DNA from: Ammopiptanthus mongolicus
Lineage: Eukaryota; Streptophyta; Magnoliopsida; Fabales; Fabaceae
Reading direction: 5' to 3'
Length of the DNA stretch: 64,000 bases
Assembly: GCA_039655645.1 (NCBI GenBank)
Contig: CM077345.1
Coordinates: forward strand, 4,040,053 to 4,104,052
Part shown: positions 22,391-35,351 of the stretch, one piece after another
How positions within the stretch are numbered: the stretch's first letter is position 1
Layout of the letters: every line of letters begins with the position of its first letter
Position numbers and translations under genes: made by a program
The notes under the pieces: generated by a model
What the model was told of the DNA's origin: nothing
Databases searched by the model: none
Seen by the model: only the letters and a program-made list of their open reading frames with translations

Positions 22391-22793
22391 AGCCTTCGAT
22401 ACTCTTCATTTTATTTTCTTGACCTCGTCTCGTGTTCCGTTTAGTGTCAGTGTCCTCTATTTCCTCATTCCAGAGACCAGAAAGGAGGAAAGGAAGTGTT
22501 GCACACGAGTTGAAAGCTGCCCTTTCTCTCACTCATTCTGATGAGAATCACACTTTCTCCTCACAAAATCAAAGGGTCCTCCTCCTCCTCCTGCCTTTTC
22601 ATTTCTACCTTGGAACATTCTTTATTATCATTATTATGATTATCCCTTTTCAAATCAAATCAAATCAAAACAAAACCACTTACTGTTACCCGAACAGGTC
22701 ACTCTCCCATTAATTTGTTGTCCCTCCAAAATGTATAAGAGCTGAAGGTTTTGTGTTCGTTCTCAAGCCGTTCGATTAGTCGCCGGCGTTTTC
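22391..22793 (+). promoter_or_regulatory. Promoter / 5' leader region of the metalloprotease gene
   Basis: This 400-bp stretch between the foldback element and the first exon must contain the promoter and transcript leader. It is C/T-rich near 22560-22640 (CTCCTCCTCCTCCTGCC), a common plant 5'-leader feature. The transcription start was not determined, and a TATAAGAG near 22733 is only a weak TATA candidate. Confidence 0.4.
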
Positions 22794-22856
22794 ATGGAAT
22801 CGGCGCCGTCTGTGTTTCACTCTTCGCTTTTTCATGGAGCTAATGGTGCCGCGTAA
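22794..22856 (+). other. Upstream ORF (20 codons) overlapping the metalloprotease start
   Basis: The frame begins ATGGAATCGGCG, encodes MESAPSVFHSSLFHGANGAA and stops at TAA 22854-22856, 20 bases after the main ATG at 22834 and in a different frame. Both ATGs sit in the same local context (TTTTCATGGA). If the transcript begins upstream of 22794, scanning ribosomes meet this ORF first and could reach the main start only by leaky scanning, so it may lower translation. The transcript start is not known, so this is inference. Confidence 0.5.
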
Positions 22857-25800
22857 TTCATGCACGCTCTCCACATTTCGTTGCAACCTTCGATTCGCCC
22901 TGTTCGTTTTCGAGGTAAAATGAACTCTGCTGCTTCATGAGTCTTTACTTGTTTATTATTTATTTACTTATTTTCAGTTCAAATTTGCTCTGTCGTTTAG
23001 AGTTTAGGCCTTTCTTAATCATCTGCTCAACTATTATTGGCTCCATCTAATTGGTCGCCGTAGATTGTAAGAAAACTATGAAGAAAAATTAATATCTGAA
23101 GTTTTTAGATTTTTGTTAGTTTAGTTATTTTTTTTTTTTTTTTTTTTTGTCCTGAAACAGAACCCGGAAGGTTACTAGGTTAGGGTTTTCTTCTAAGAGC
23201 AATGATTAATTTTGAAATTTTAGACTATTGTCAGTGTTGGCACTTAATCAGCTAAGATTAAAAAGTAATTTTGTTTGTAAGACAGAAAAAAAAAAAAAAA
23301 AAAAGAGATTTAATACCTTGTTACAAAGTTTGTACAAGGTTCACGAGTTTCTATTTTGATATCTTATCAGTTAAGTGTTTTTATAATGGTGTTTGAATAC
23401 ATTCCATATATGAATATAGACCTAGGGTTGCTCAAGTTTGATATATGCTAAACTTTTGCTTCATGCTTCAGACTATATTGATATTGGCATCGGTGGAAGC
23501 CAACAATGCAAAGCCCCACCAACACCAACCTCAATGGGGTGGCTCAGAAAGGAAAACTGAGAACATTACCTCACACTCTTGCATACATGATCAGATAATT
23601 GAACAGAGGAAGCGACCTGGTCGCAATGTGTATTCAATAACCCCACAGCTTTATGAGCCTGGTCTCTTGAAACCCCTTCAGCATAAAGGTAGGGCATTAC
23701 TTGGATTGTCAACATCACCAGGGCCTCAAAAGGATGGAAAGAAACCTATTAGGATATATCTAAATTATGATGCTGTTGGCCACTACCCGGACAGAGATTG
23801 TCGAGAAATTGGTGATATTGTCAAAGTAAGTGTCTAATATGAATGACAAAAGAACCTATTTGGAATGTATACTATCTAGCCATAGCATTATGTTCTCTTT
23901 ACCAATTATTTATTAAAAATAAATATTTAATTTTGTATGAACAGCTTGGGGAACCTCCCATGACTTCTCTTCCTGGTTTCCATTCGTGTAATCCTCATGG
24001 TAATCCTCCAATCTTTGGTGATTGCTGGTATAACTGTACTTCTGAAGATATCTCAGGAGAGGACAAAAAGTGTCGCCTTCGTAAGGTCAATTTTTTTCTC
24101 CTGTTAGTTTTGTTTTAATCCACTAACCACTTTTCCCTGAGAAAATTACTTGGTGTGGCGTCAGTCACGGCAGTGCATTATGTTTATTTGGGCTGTGTGG
24201 TGCTGCTAGAACTTATATTAATATTTAAATAATCATCAGCATAAAGATTGGATAGAGATATACCCTTGATGACTTGTTGCAGGCATTGGGTCAAACAGCT
24301 GACTGGTTTAGGAGAGCATTGGCCGTTGAGCCTGTCAAGGGAAAATTGCGGTTAAGTGGATATTCTGCATGTGGACAAGATGGAGGCGTGCAGCTTCCTC
24401 GTGGATATGTTGAGGGTACATTTTAATTGTTGCTGCATTGTAGTTCTTGTATAACTTCAACGTCAGATTTGTACTTATGAATTTAAGAGCTAACCTTTTT
24501 GTTTTCCTTCCCCAGAGGGTGTCCCTGATGCCGACTTAGTTCTTTTGGTGACTACAAGACCTACAACTGGAAATACACTTGCTTGGGCAGTGGCATGTGA
24601 ACGAGATCAATGGGGCCGTGCAATAGCTGGTATATTATCCTAGAAATATATGTTGGTTTGAATTAATGAATTGTCATCTTTATCTTGTATTTGAGATGCC
24701 TCAAAACTGAAAGTATTTTTGTTTTTTAACAGGACATGTTAATGTTGCCCCTCGCCATTTGACAGCTGAGGCAGAGACTTTGCTTTCAGCTACTCTGATA
24801 CATGAGGTTTGTTTGTTTTATTAAAATTTTAAATATAAATGAGATTGGAAGGATGGGAGGCAGTTTGTAGCAGTGTTCATCATATTTGATCTTTTATTTT
24901 TTTTTCCAGGTTATGCATGTACTTGGTTTTGATCCTCATGCCTTTGCTCATTTTAGAGATGAAAGGAAAAGGCGGCATAATCAGGTTTGGGCTGCCTTTT
25001 CTGCTATAAGATCATTGTGAAAAAGAAAAACAATTTAACAGTATATTTTATATATATGAAACATTAGTTTTCTACCAAAATTTTCTCTGAGAATTTTCCC
25101 TCACAAAGTATGAATTCTTAAATCATGATTACTTTTCCCATATTCACATTTAGGAGCTTCTCGTTGGTGTTGTCATTAGCACTATTATAATTATAATAAT
25201 TATTATAGGTCGCTTTGTTAGACATGAAGTGTGATAAACATGAATGTTGAGTAAAATTTATTTTTGTGTTGGTGGAGAGTAGAGGCAAAAGTTTTAATGG
25301 TTCTGGTGAATGGTGGTTCTATATTATTTCTTTGTTTTTCCTTTAAAATAAATTGAGGCATTGCAATGAAAGGGAAAAATAATGAATAAACGATACCAAA
25401 AATTCCTGCCACTTAATTGACCAGCACATTTGTGTATCTGGTCTAATTTTTAGAACTATTCTCTGCTTTTATTTCCAATAAATGTGTTAAAAAAATTATT
25501 ATTTCATCATTCCTTTCCATGTCAGGCATTTCAATAGCACAAATTTCATAATTACTTGTGGCCTTTGAAGGTTACCAAACAAGTTATGGATGAAAACCTT
25601 GGACGGATGGTAACACGTGTGGTGCTTCCTCGTGTTGTCATGCATTCACGATATCATTATGCGGTAATCTCTTGGGAACATTTTCTATTTTGATACTTTC
25701 AATGTCTTCTTTACTATTTTCATTTTTTAGGTGTCCTTCGTCAAAAGATTCAACAATGGCTGATGAGTGATTTGTTGGCAGGCGTTTTCTGGAAATTTTA

Positions 25801-28800
25801 CTGGTTTAGAGCTGGAAGATGGTGGAGGACGTGGCACATCAGGTTTGTAATTCATCATATTTTTTTGTTAATAAATATGCCTATGCCGTCCTTTTCTTTC
25901 TTTCTTTCCTTTGGAATTTATTGCCTTGGTCATTTTGTTGTTTCCTCAGCGGGCAAAGGCTCAATTTCCATTTACTTCACAGTTAAAACTGCATTTTTTT
26001 TATCCAAAAAAAATCAATTTAATATCCCTTTACCTTTTTTTGTTTGTGAAATAACTTTCCTAAGTCCTCAAGGAGTACAAGTATGCCAAAGTTTATTTTG
26101 AGACTAGTGATTCCTGACTTCCGTGCTTGCAGTATCTTTTTTAAGAAAATTTGCTTACTTGATGTGAGTTTAACAGTTTAAACTTTACATGCGCAAAATG
26201 AAATATTAGATTAATTTCACCCTCTTTGTCAAGATTCTAAACGAAGGATTGGCCTTCCCCATCTCTGCTTTAAAATCTTGTCCCAGAGGTAGTTATGATA
26301 ATCAAATAATGAAACTATGGCAACTATTGCTCCTCAGAGACACTGTACATGATTAATCCAAGATTTGTAAATAACATGCAGGGTCTCACTGGGAAAAAAG
26401 GCTTCTGATGAATGAGATTATGACTGGCTCTGTGGATACAAGATCTGTAGTTTCAAAAATGACACTAGCTCTTTTAGAAGATAGTGGATGGTACAAGGCC
26501 AATTATAGAATGGCAGACCGTCTTGATTGGGGTCGCAACCAAGGTACTGAATTTGTTACCTCCCCTTGCAATCTGTGGAAGGGTGCCTATCATTGCAACA
26601 CAACGCAGTTTTCTGGTTGTACGTATAACAGGGAGGCAGAGGGATACTGCCCAATCTTAACTTATAGTGGAGACCTCCCTCTGTGGGCTCGGTATTTCCC
26701 ACAAGCTAATAAAGGTATTGAGAATCATGTCTCCATTTATATATGTAAGGCAATGCTATTCAATTTGTACTGTTGATGCCTTTTATCTGTTTAAATTATC
26801 TTGGGCCATATTATTTGATATCAATGCTGAAGGAACTATCAAGAAATTGTTAACCCTTCGAGGCCATCACATTCTGATTGATGTGTAGCTGCTGCTTTTA
26901 TTGTCCCTTTATACATCATATATTTTTCTTGTTGCTTTTCATTGGCGGTCATTGTAAATGTTTTTGAAAACCAAATGATTTGGCTGAAGTTCCACTATTC
27001 ACTGGTTGTTGCAGGTGGACAATCCTCATTGGCTGATTATTGCACTTATTTTGTTGCATACTCTGATGGATCATGTTCAGACACTAACAGTGCGCGGGCA
27101 CCAGATAGAATGCTAGGAGAAGTCCGAGGAAGTAACTCTAGGTCAGATTTTTGACTGCAAACTTATACCCTTGTCTGGTTTACATTTATTTTCTTCACAA
27201 CATGGAAGTGTAGAATTGCTAATGTTTTTTTCCCTTTTGGATGCAGGTGTATGGCCTCATCATTAGTACGCACGGGATTTGTACGGGGTTCTATGGCCTT
27301 GGGAAATGGTTGTTATCAGCACAGGTGTATCGACAATTCTTTGGAGGTATGGTTGGAGTATCAATAACAAGTGAAACGTTGCCCTTTCTAAAATGCTATA
27401 TTTCATTGGATTTTGACCTGGAACTCTTGCACTGCCTGATTCTCTAAGCTTTGCTAATGAGAATTTACGAAGGTCGCACTTTCTTTAATCTCTAAGAAAT
27501 ATATAGATACATCACATCAACTTTGATCCCTCGAATTAATGTGATGTACATACATTGCATTAATTCAAAGGAGCGAAGTTGATTGTTCAAAAGATGAATA
27601 GGTTTTTCTCAACTCTTATTGGCTTTTTCAACGTCGCGGCATGAGAAATAATATAAAAAATTTTTTGCTTGTATTCTTGATAAGGTGAGGATTTAATGGT
27701 TATTGATCCCACTTCTTCATTGATGTTATTTATTAGATATTAGATAATTTAGATTCTGAGGAGTTGATTATTTGTTCAATCTATCAACCATGTTTAAGTA
27801 GGACAATTTCTTCATTAGGGTTGGGGCAGTCTGCAATTGGACCTGCTTTTTTCTAAGCCTGTATGAATTGCATTCTCACCCATTCCCTCTTTTTCCTTTA
27901 TCACACAATTCACTAATGAAGCATTATAACCTACAGGTTGCTGTGGATGGTATCTGGAAAGTGTGTCCTCAAGCTGGTGGAGCCATTCAGTTCCCTGGCT
28001 TTAATGGTTAATATTACTTGTCAATGTCTACGTATTTGTGTTAATTTCGCAATAAGTTGACAACTCACTCTTTATTATATTTTTCTATAGGTGAATTAAT
28101 CTGCCCTATATATCACGAGCTCTGTAACACTGGTCCAGTAGCTGTGTCTGGGCAATGCCCTAATTCATGTAATTTCAATGGAGATTGTGTTGATGGAAAA
28201 TGCAATTGCTTTCTTGGATTTCATGGTCATGATTGCAGTAGACGTGAGCTCTCATTTCCCACTTTATGTTTTAATTTATGCATTTGTTGTGCTTCAACCT
28301 AAGTTACCTTCTCTTTGGCAGTAGTGTGTAGTTCTCACTCTTTTCCTTTTTTAAAAATGCTTTCTCTTAACTTCTTCCAGGTTTCTGCCCCAGCAATTGC
28401 AATGATAATGGCATGTGCCTTTCCAATGGGATTTGTGAATGTAAAACTGGCTACACTGGCATTGACTGTTCCACTGGTACACTGATTTTTAGACTACATA
28501 TTTGCTGCAAGATTATTTCTGTGTATAAGGGATCTACATTTTTTACTTCTGACAATTTTTCCCCATAAGTTGGCGTGCACACTCTTTTCTTTTTGGTGGG
28601 GTGTGGGTGTGTAACATTAATTTCGCACCTTTTATTTGGGGGGTAAGTTCTTACTTTTTTTATCTAAAGGGTATAGAATATAGATAGTAGTTTGTTTGCT
28701 ATATTATAAATGCAAATAACACCCATCTCGTACTTGATTAATGAAGCCGTTGCTTCCAAAGTAATAGGATATGGTAGGGATGAGCCTTTGATGAACGTTG

Positions 28801-30259
28801 GAATACTTGATTATATGTTATGTGTTGGGAGTTCCTTCTGGATAACTAACCTAAATCTCTTTTCTCTGATTGAGGCTTTGTAGTTTATGTATTTTCCCCC
28901 AATTTTTTAATCACAATCACATATTGATTAAAACAGATTCAATCTTGTTAAACAATTATTTTTCAGTGGGAGAGTCACATATCTATGAGAAAACTGAGTT
29001 TTGGACAGAATTGCTTGAGAGATCAACGCTCACCATTTGAATTTATATTAACATGCATACAAAACGGAATCCTCTGATTTTAGGGATTGAATAGGCTGAT
29101 TACGGCACTTTCCTAATTTACACATACATACCTAATCAAGTATAATCAAATCTCAACAAATTTCAACATTGTATATGCCAGAATCCCAGAAACATAATTT
29201 GGTTATTGACTTGTTCGTGATACTACATGCAGCTGTGTGTGACGAGCAATGCAGCCTTCATGGTGGGGTTTGTGATAATGGAGTTTGTGAATTTCGTTGT
29301 TCTGACTATGCGGGATACACATGCCAGAACAGCTCCATGCTCCTCTCTAGTCTTTCAGTTTGCAAAAATGTGCTGGGAAATGATGTTTCCGGTCAGCATT
29401 GTGCACCCAGTGAGCCAAGTATATTACAGCAGCTGGAAGAAGTGGTTGTCATGCCCAACTACCACCGGTTATTCCCTGGTGGTGCTAGGAAGTTACTTAA
29501 TATATTTGGAAGCACCTTCTGTGATGAGGCTGCTAAACGGCTTGCTTGCTGGGTAAGTTCTTTCTTTTCATACCAAGATCATTCTTTAATTTTGTTTGTT
29601 TCGTAATATTATTTTATTCTTAGTGATGCTCAACTTGAACTTCTGTTTCTCAATCTAGTTTCTTTTGCTTTTCTTCCTTCCCTAATTGGTTCACACATTA
29701 TTATGTACTCCATGTGACATTCCATTCTAAGAAATCTGCAGTATATGCCTGAATTTTTGTTGCTTTGTAAGTTGTGTAATGATATGGTTATTTCATTAGC
29801 TGTGAGATAATCCTGACGTTTCAAGTTTCAATATGCCGATTCAAACATGTTTGATGTGCCTTTCTACAATGGTAGAAACCGAGAAAGATGAAACTGTAGG
29901 TCTTAACTGAATTGTAATGCTTTCTAACATTGTTTCTAGATATTAGAGCATAACTAGTAATGTTGCCTATTTGTCTGAAGAGCTTGGCACTTAATTTCCA
30001 GATCTCAATCCAGAAGTGTGAGAAGGATGGAGACAACAGGCTCCGAGTATGCCATTCTGCATGCCAATCTTATAATCTAGCATGTGGGACTTCACTTGAC
30101 TGCTCTGACCAAACCCTTTTCAGCAGTGAGAGGGAGGGTGAGGGTCAGTGTACTGGCTCTGGTGATATGAAATTATCCTGGTTTAACCGTCTGCGAACTA
30201 GTTTTTCCCTGAGAAATAGTTCCTTGAAAGGAATATCTGTAAGATATAGGCAGCTTTAA
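22834..30259 (+). CDS. Leishmanolysin-like (M8) zinc metalloprotease, 17 exons, 860 aa
   Basis: Exons by GT-AG junctions and frame: 22834-22914, 23472-23825, 23945-24085, 24283-24415, 24516-24629, 24733-24806, 24910-24984, 25571-25663, 25782-25842, 26382-26714, 27015-27141, 27247-27346, 27937-28006, 28091-28243, 28381-28476, 29233-29552, 30002-30259. They total 2,583 nt, one frame, no internal stops. Residues 1-37 include a hydrophobic signal segment (FALFVFETILILASVEA). The zinc site HEVMHVLGF is at 298-306; the third ligand is probably His378 (SGSHWEKR), followed by a Met-turn NEIMTG (Met389). Cys-rich EGF-like modules (CNFNGDCVDGKCNC, CNDNGMCLSNGICEC and a third) span about 600-690, then a Cys-rich tail. 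This matches the plant single-copy gp63-like family (Arabidopsis At5g42620 type, from memory), membrane-associated or secreted by inference. All catalytic residues are present. The C-terminus shows no obvious membrane anchor. Confidence 0.93.
27516..27583. repeat. Short hairpin in an intron of the metalloprotease gene
   Basis: The left arm (27516-27541) and right arm (27558-27583) are 26 bases each and pair with about five mismatches around a 16-base loop. The arms read TTTGATCCCTCGAATTAATG and CATTAATTCAAAGGAGCGAA. The size resembles a small miRNA-like or mini-MITE hairpin. There is no expression evidence. Confidence 0.5.
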
Positions 30260-31027
30260 CTTGTTGTTTTTTATTTTTCTTTTGGGGATTTTGGTTTGTA
30301 ATTTTTCAATCCTTATATTTAGGGGGGTTGCTTACTCATCCAAAATTGTTTAGGAAAAATTGGTTGGGGTTAAAGATTTGGCTTTCAAAGAGAGCCTTTT
30401 GTAGAGAAAATTGGGAGTCTAGGGAGGGGAAAGAGGAAAAAAAAGAAAGGAAGTTGAGATGGTTACCAGAGCTTTGGCCGAAGGCCTTCAATGGTAAATG
30501 AAAAGTTTCTGCTTCAACCTTTCTCTGTATATATTGCTTGATCTCTTATTTTTTTTCTTTTATATTTGGCACTGATTTATGTCTTGTTCAATTTATGTGT
30601 TTTTTTACCCACCGTTAGTTTAAAACCGTTCAAAACTGTCTTGGACTATGGAAAAAGCATGAAATCACCATAAGAAAATCAGCTGATCAGAATTATCTTT
30701 ATGTTTAGCTCAAGTTATATATAAATGTGTTAAACCATAGTTACCGGGGATATGCATGGTTATGAAAATTTACCACAAAAGAAAAATGTGTTTAACGCAT
30801 GACATGACTGCAGGTCATTTCGTTTTTGATTTGTAGTTGTGAATATACACAATTTATAATTCACGTAGTTTGAAGTTGTAATTTTATTTTTGATAGAAAG
30901 GTAGAAGTTAAGGATTTTCATATTAAAATTAAAATCTATAAACGTTAAGAAATATAGAATTGGTGATTTTTTATTGATAGATGACTTATGGCATAAAAAA
31001 ATTATATTTACATCAAAAAGGTATAAG
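30260..31027. other. 3' flank of the metalloprotease gene
   Basis: T-rich sequence after the stop at 30257-30259 is the probable 3' untranslated region. Nothing else is recognised. Confidence 0.45.
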
Positions 31028-31217
31028 ATTTAATTGTTATGTATTGTCAGTCTAATGTTTTTTTACACTGATAACCAATCAGAACTTGTTACATAAGTTA
31101 AAATATTTAATCTTTATTTAATCTTTATTTTAATTATTTTAAAAGTTTTTTATATCATGATTTTTGATGGGTTAGCAGTATAAATAACTTTTTAATGATG
31201 GTGAATAATAATTAAAC
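31028..31217. mobile_element. Miniature inverted-repeat element, family M, copy 2
   Basis: Starts ATTTAATTGTTATGTATTGT, contains TTTTTTACACTGATAACCAATCAG and ends with AATAATAATTAAACT; same layout as the unit at 3741-3920. Confidence 0.65.
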
Positions 31218-31962
31218 TGTAGTATATTATGTTTATGTGAGAAAGTGGACAGACATTTACATTGCCATGTGACATGCTGCGAGACTATCTCCTTACTCCT
31301 TGAACTTTTTCGAATCAGATTTTTTAGACGTAATTCCAAATCAAATGTTAAGACCTCCCTTGTAATTAAAAACAGAAGGCCTAGCAAAATAATGTGTTGT
31401 ATCTTGATTGAAAATGAATGCGATTGATATAAGGAGCAGTTCAACCCTGACGAAACTCAATGACCAGTAGTTCGTTTGTTTTGAGCTGCTTGCGTGTGTT
31501 TGGAAACACAGTTTAGCAGTTGGACTTGCGTTGGGGAGAGACTAGTATGAGTAGCTTTTACATTTCAAAAGCAATTATGAGGGTGTGGAACGTGGATCAC
31601 TAATCTATCTCGCACTCGTTCCTTCCTTTGCACACCATCTCGCACACGAACCATTGATAAATATTTTTGCTTTAAAAACAAGGTGAGAGCAAAATAAAAA
31701 ACTGCCGCATGAAGTTGAAGTTGACCAATCATCATTAACAAGTGCATTCACCTACTCGAAGAAAAAAAACGAATAATAATAATAATTCAATTACTCCTAT
31801 ATATCGTTTACATAAGTAATTACCACACCTATTAAAAGAAAATAAAAAATGACGCTTCAACTGTGATAATAGACGAATACAACCATCGACTATGCTTGAT
31901 TAATTAATTAATATAATTAAAGAAAGAAACAAATGATATTGGTGAATGATGAGGACCAAAAA
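31218..31962. other. Convergent intergenic region between protease and thaumatin-like genes
   Basis: No coding sequence is supported. The last 100-200 bp should contain the 3' untranslated region of the minus-strand thaumatin-like gene. Confidence 0.45.
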
Positions 31963-32662
31963 TTATGAGGAACCGGTTGGACAAAATGTGATATGGTAAT
32001 CGGAGTTAGAACAAGTGCAAGTACTGGAAGCATCATCGTAAGCGTAACTATAGGCAGAGGGGCACGCATTCTTGAACATCTCCGAGTATTGCGTCGGCCT
32101 GCAACTCTGTGGTGTTGAGTGCTCCCCGGTGCAGCAGAACTCCGCCGTGTTGAACGCCGCGCACGCGCTCTTGCACGCCACCACCGAACCCCCCTCGCCC
32201 GCTACCTGCAACTCCTTCGGGCAATGAGAGTTCAAGTCCGCAACACACCCCGCATACTGACAGTCACCGGTTCCACCGGTTGCCCTCACCCCCATGCCAA
32301 CATTGTAACCGTCCACCAGGCTCACGTCGTAGAAGTCCTTCCCGTTGCTGGCGGTTCCGATGGTAAACTCCGCTAGCGTCACTGGCGGAGCACCTCCTCC
32401 GATGCACTTGAGTCCACCGGCGCAGTCTCCGGTGTCGCATTTTCCATTACCGGCGCTGTCGAAGTTGCAGCCGGTTCGGGCCCAGAAGCGGCCTGACCAG
32501 CCAGACGGAGCAGTGAGCTGAATTGACGATCCCGGTGGGAGGGGGAACCCGCCGTCGCCGATAACGGCGGCGCCGTTGCCAGAAAGAGTTCCGGGCCACA
32601 GAGTGTGACGGCAACGGTTTTGGAGGGTAAACACGGTTCCTGACGCTACATTGCCTACAAAA

Positions 32663-32694
<32 letters not shown>

Positions 32695-32844
32695 AATTAA
32701 AAAAGAAACATGCATGAGAGAAAGAAATAGAAGAAATGATTTAGTAATTGACATGAATGAATGTAAAATGAGGGTTTAGTACCAACCTAGTAAGAGAAGA
32801 AGGAAGATGAATGGAGAGGTTTTTGAGTTGGTGGTAAGTGCCAT
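31963..32844 (-). CDS. Thaumatin-like protein (PR-5 family), two exons, 249 aa
   Basis: Exon 1 is 32844-32787 (58 nt, MALTTNSKTSPFIFLLLLL, a signal peptide) and exon 2 is 32654-31963, joined by a 132-bp GT-AG intron rich in AAT repeats. The mature part opens GTVFTLQNRC and carries the family signature CDTGDCAGGLKC. Acidic-cleft residues of the REDDD set are recognisable (R in SGRFWARTGC, E in LAEFTIG, D in FYDVSLVDGYN, D in YAYDDAS). It ends HITFCPTGSS without the C-terminal extension or membrane segment of receptor-like forms. Thaumatin-like proteins usually have 16 cysteines; I count 17, the extra one in STCTCSN where STFTC is usual. Role: secreted, likely defence or wall-associated, by family. 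A frame starting within the intron gives a longer 263-residue reading, but the intron-spanning model restores a normal signal peptide. Confidence 0.93.
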
Positions 32845-32919
32845 GACTTTCTTTGTATTCGATGTCTTGCAGATTGATGGACAAGGTTGGTTGGCTTGCT
32901 TGGCTGGGAAGAATGGTCA

Positions 32920-32928
32920 ATTTATATG
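32920..32928 (-). promoter_or_regulatory. TATA-box candidate of the thaumatin-like gene
   Basis: The minus strand reads ATATAAATTG about 77 bases upstream of the ATG, a suitable distance for a short leader. Confidence 0.5.
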
Positions 32929-33156
32929 TAGTTAGCGTCTCTTATTCCACTCCCACTGTGGCCTGTGTTTCATTTTGGTCAAAAATAATAATTAATAATT
33001 ATAATTATAGGAGTAATTGGGCCCCTATCTTTCCGTGAGCAGTTTAAGATTGAGGGTCATCTTGGGATGGGACGTGCCAACATTCACCCCCCACTCTTTC
33101 CATTTTTTATCAATTCTGTTTCTTTGGTCTTACTCAAAGTCCTCAAATACATGATC

Positions 33157-33583
33157 GAGCCTGTTTGGTAAGGCACTTCAACGAGCTTATAGCGGATAGC
33201 TTATAGCGAATGAGAAAGTAGCCCGGTTTGATAAGTGTATCTGTCACGAGCTTATAGCGTTTTTTCACGAACTTATAGCGTTTTTTTCCAGACGCTACTT
33301 GAAGTAGCGTTTGAGCTTATAGCTTATAGCGTTTCATTTTTCTTTCCACTTTTATCCTTATTATCTTCATTTAATTCTACCTTTATTCTCTTCTCTCTCT
33401 TTTATGTAAAATCATTAATAAAGATGTCCTTTTATGTCATTTTATATTTTTCAGCTAGTTCAATCGCTAGTTTTACCAAACACTTTCACAGAAAATAAGC
33501 TACCTCATCCACTATCCGCTATAAGCTACCTCATTCGCTATCAGCTAGCTTATTCGCTAACAGCTAATTTTACCAAACAGCTC
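33157..33583. mobile_element. Miniature inverted-repeat element (427 bp)
   Basis: Ends GAGCCTGTTTGGTAAG and, on the minus strand, GAGCTGTTTGGTAAAA form the inverted repeat. Subterminal tandem GCTTATAGCG / CGCTATAAGC motifs lie at both sides. No convincing target duplication. The GTTTGGTAA end type is common among plant miniature elements. Confidence 0.7.
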
Positions 33584-35351
33584 TAAACATAAGAATAAGA
33601 AATTAAAACATTTAATTGTATCTCGTGATAAATAAGTTTCTTTTTCTAATGTAACGAAATAAATCATTAAATTGCTTGTCGCAATATTCAAGGTCGCTGA
33701 GTTGAGTGATAAATGATTTGTGTGACCTCTGTAGTTAGATATGTGTTTTATTTTTTATTTTTTAATATTTACTCATCATATTTTAACAGAAAATTAACGG
33801 TGTTAGATGACACATCATTCGTTAACATTTTTGTAGGAAATACTTCGTTAGAATATTTTTTGTCGAAAAAACGATGCATTAAAAATACTTAAAGAAATAT
33901 GAGAATTGAGAAATGAAGAAAATTGAGTTTAAGATGCACGAGATGATGGTAGTGGAGCACAAGACCCGTAAGCAGTAGTGTAGTGATAGAGAGAGGAGCT
34001 AGCAGTGGAGCAAAATACTAACGACTGTTTCCGAGAACAAAGGCAACAGATGGAAGCTGGTCCGGTAGATTGTGAAGGGTGTCGTCCTAACACCCACGAG
34101 GTAAAAATCACCACCACCACTTACCTTTCTTTCTCAAAATCACTCCGTCCACTTGGTTGATAAAACCTCATTCGCCTTTCGTCTATTTGGAAAATTTAGT
34201 GGTTGAATTACCAACCAAAATTTCAATATAAACAGCCACATGATAGAAAATTAACCGAATAAAAAAAAGAAAGAAATCGTGACCACCAAGCGGATAATAT
34301 ATTTGAATAAACTGATTAAATTGTAAAATAATTATTTTTATGAAGGGAAAAAATAATTTTAGAAAAGTTAGAAATTATAAACTTATTTAAAAAGCCGTTA
34401 AATTATTTTAAAATCAATAAAATTCTTCTACCAAACAAAAATTATTAAATTATATAAATAACTTCATACATTTTTTTATCAATTATTATATAAAAATGAT
34501 TTCTTTATACAATCTTAACAAAATATATTATTTTAAAATTATTTTTCAAAAAATATTTTTCGATATAAAATTAATTCTATTATAATTGATTATAATAATA
34601 ATTAATTATATTTATAATCGATTATTAAAATAATCAATTTTTTTTTTGCATTTATTCAAACACACAAAAAGACGGTTGAAACCGTGGAATTAGTTCTAAC
34701 TTCTAAATAAACATTCTCCTTTAACCAAACCGGACAATGGCAAACATACCCGAATGTACAAGATTCCCCTTTTGTTTCTGTTCATTTTTCTTGAATACCC
34801 AAATGTACAAGATTTCCGTTTTTGTTTCTATTCTTTTTCTTGACAACCAAGTTGCTTTACTCTTATACCACACAGGCCCTACATATTCCCGCGTCTTTTA
34901 TTAGTCATCATATCATGCAAGAAAGGCCTTACACGGGAAACGTAACAAGAAAGCTAGAAATTCAACTTATGTGGCAAGCGTTGCAACCAAAATCGATTGA
35001 CAGGTAATACATCATCGCTTTGCCCGTAAGGAGATTCTTCACAGTTGAACGCTAAAATCATTAATTATTTACTAGTTAATCCAATTATACAACTGACGTT
35101 TTTTTTTTTTTGAAATTTCTCGTAACCAGGGTTTTTGACTTTTCAGTGGATCCACGAAACATTCTCACAAACTTAGATCATTTGGACTCGTTATGAGATT
35201 AATCTTCGCTCGTGTGCTTACTCACAGTTAAGATTCTTCAACCCTTTCAAGAATATGTTTTATGGGATTCAAACCGCGATCCTATCCTATAAGCTCAGTT
35301 TGCGCAACCAACTGAAATACATCTATTAGTAATTATACAACGGACTAATCA
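33584..35351. other. Intergenic, nothing recognised
   Basis: AT-rich sequence with short runs such as ATAATTGATTATAATAATA near 34580. No gene or RNA gene is supported. Confidence 0.5.

Noticed and set aside
22432..22713. 93-codon open frame upstream of the metalloprotease
   Set aside because: No similarity or start support; it lies in the expected promoter/leader region.
32048..32376. Open frames overlapping the thaumatin-like exon
   Set aside because: They are out-of-frame readings of a GC-rich true exon.
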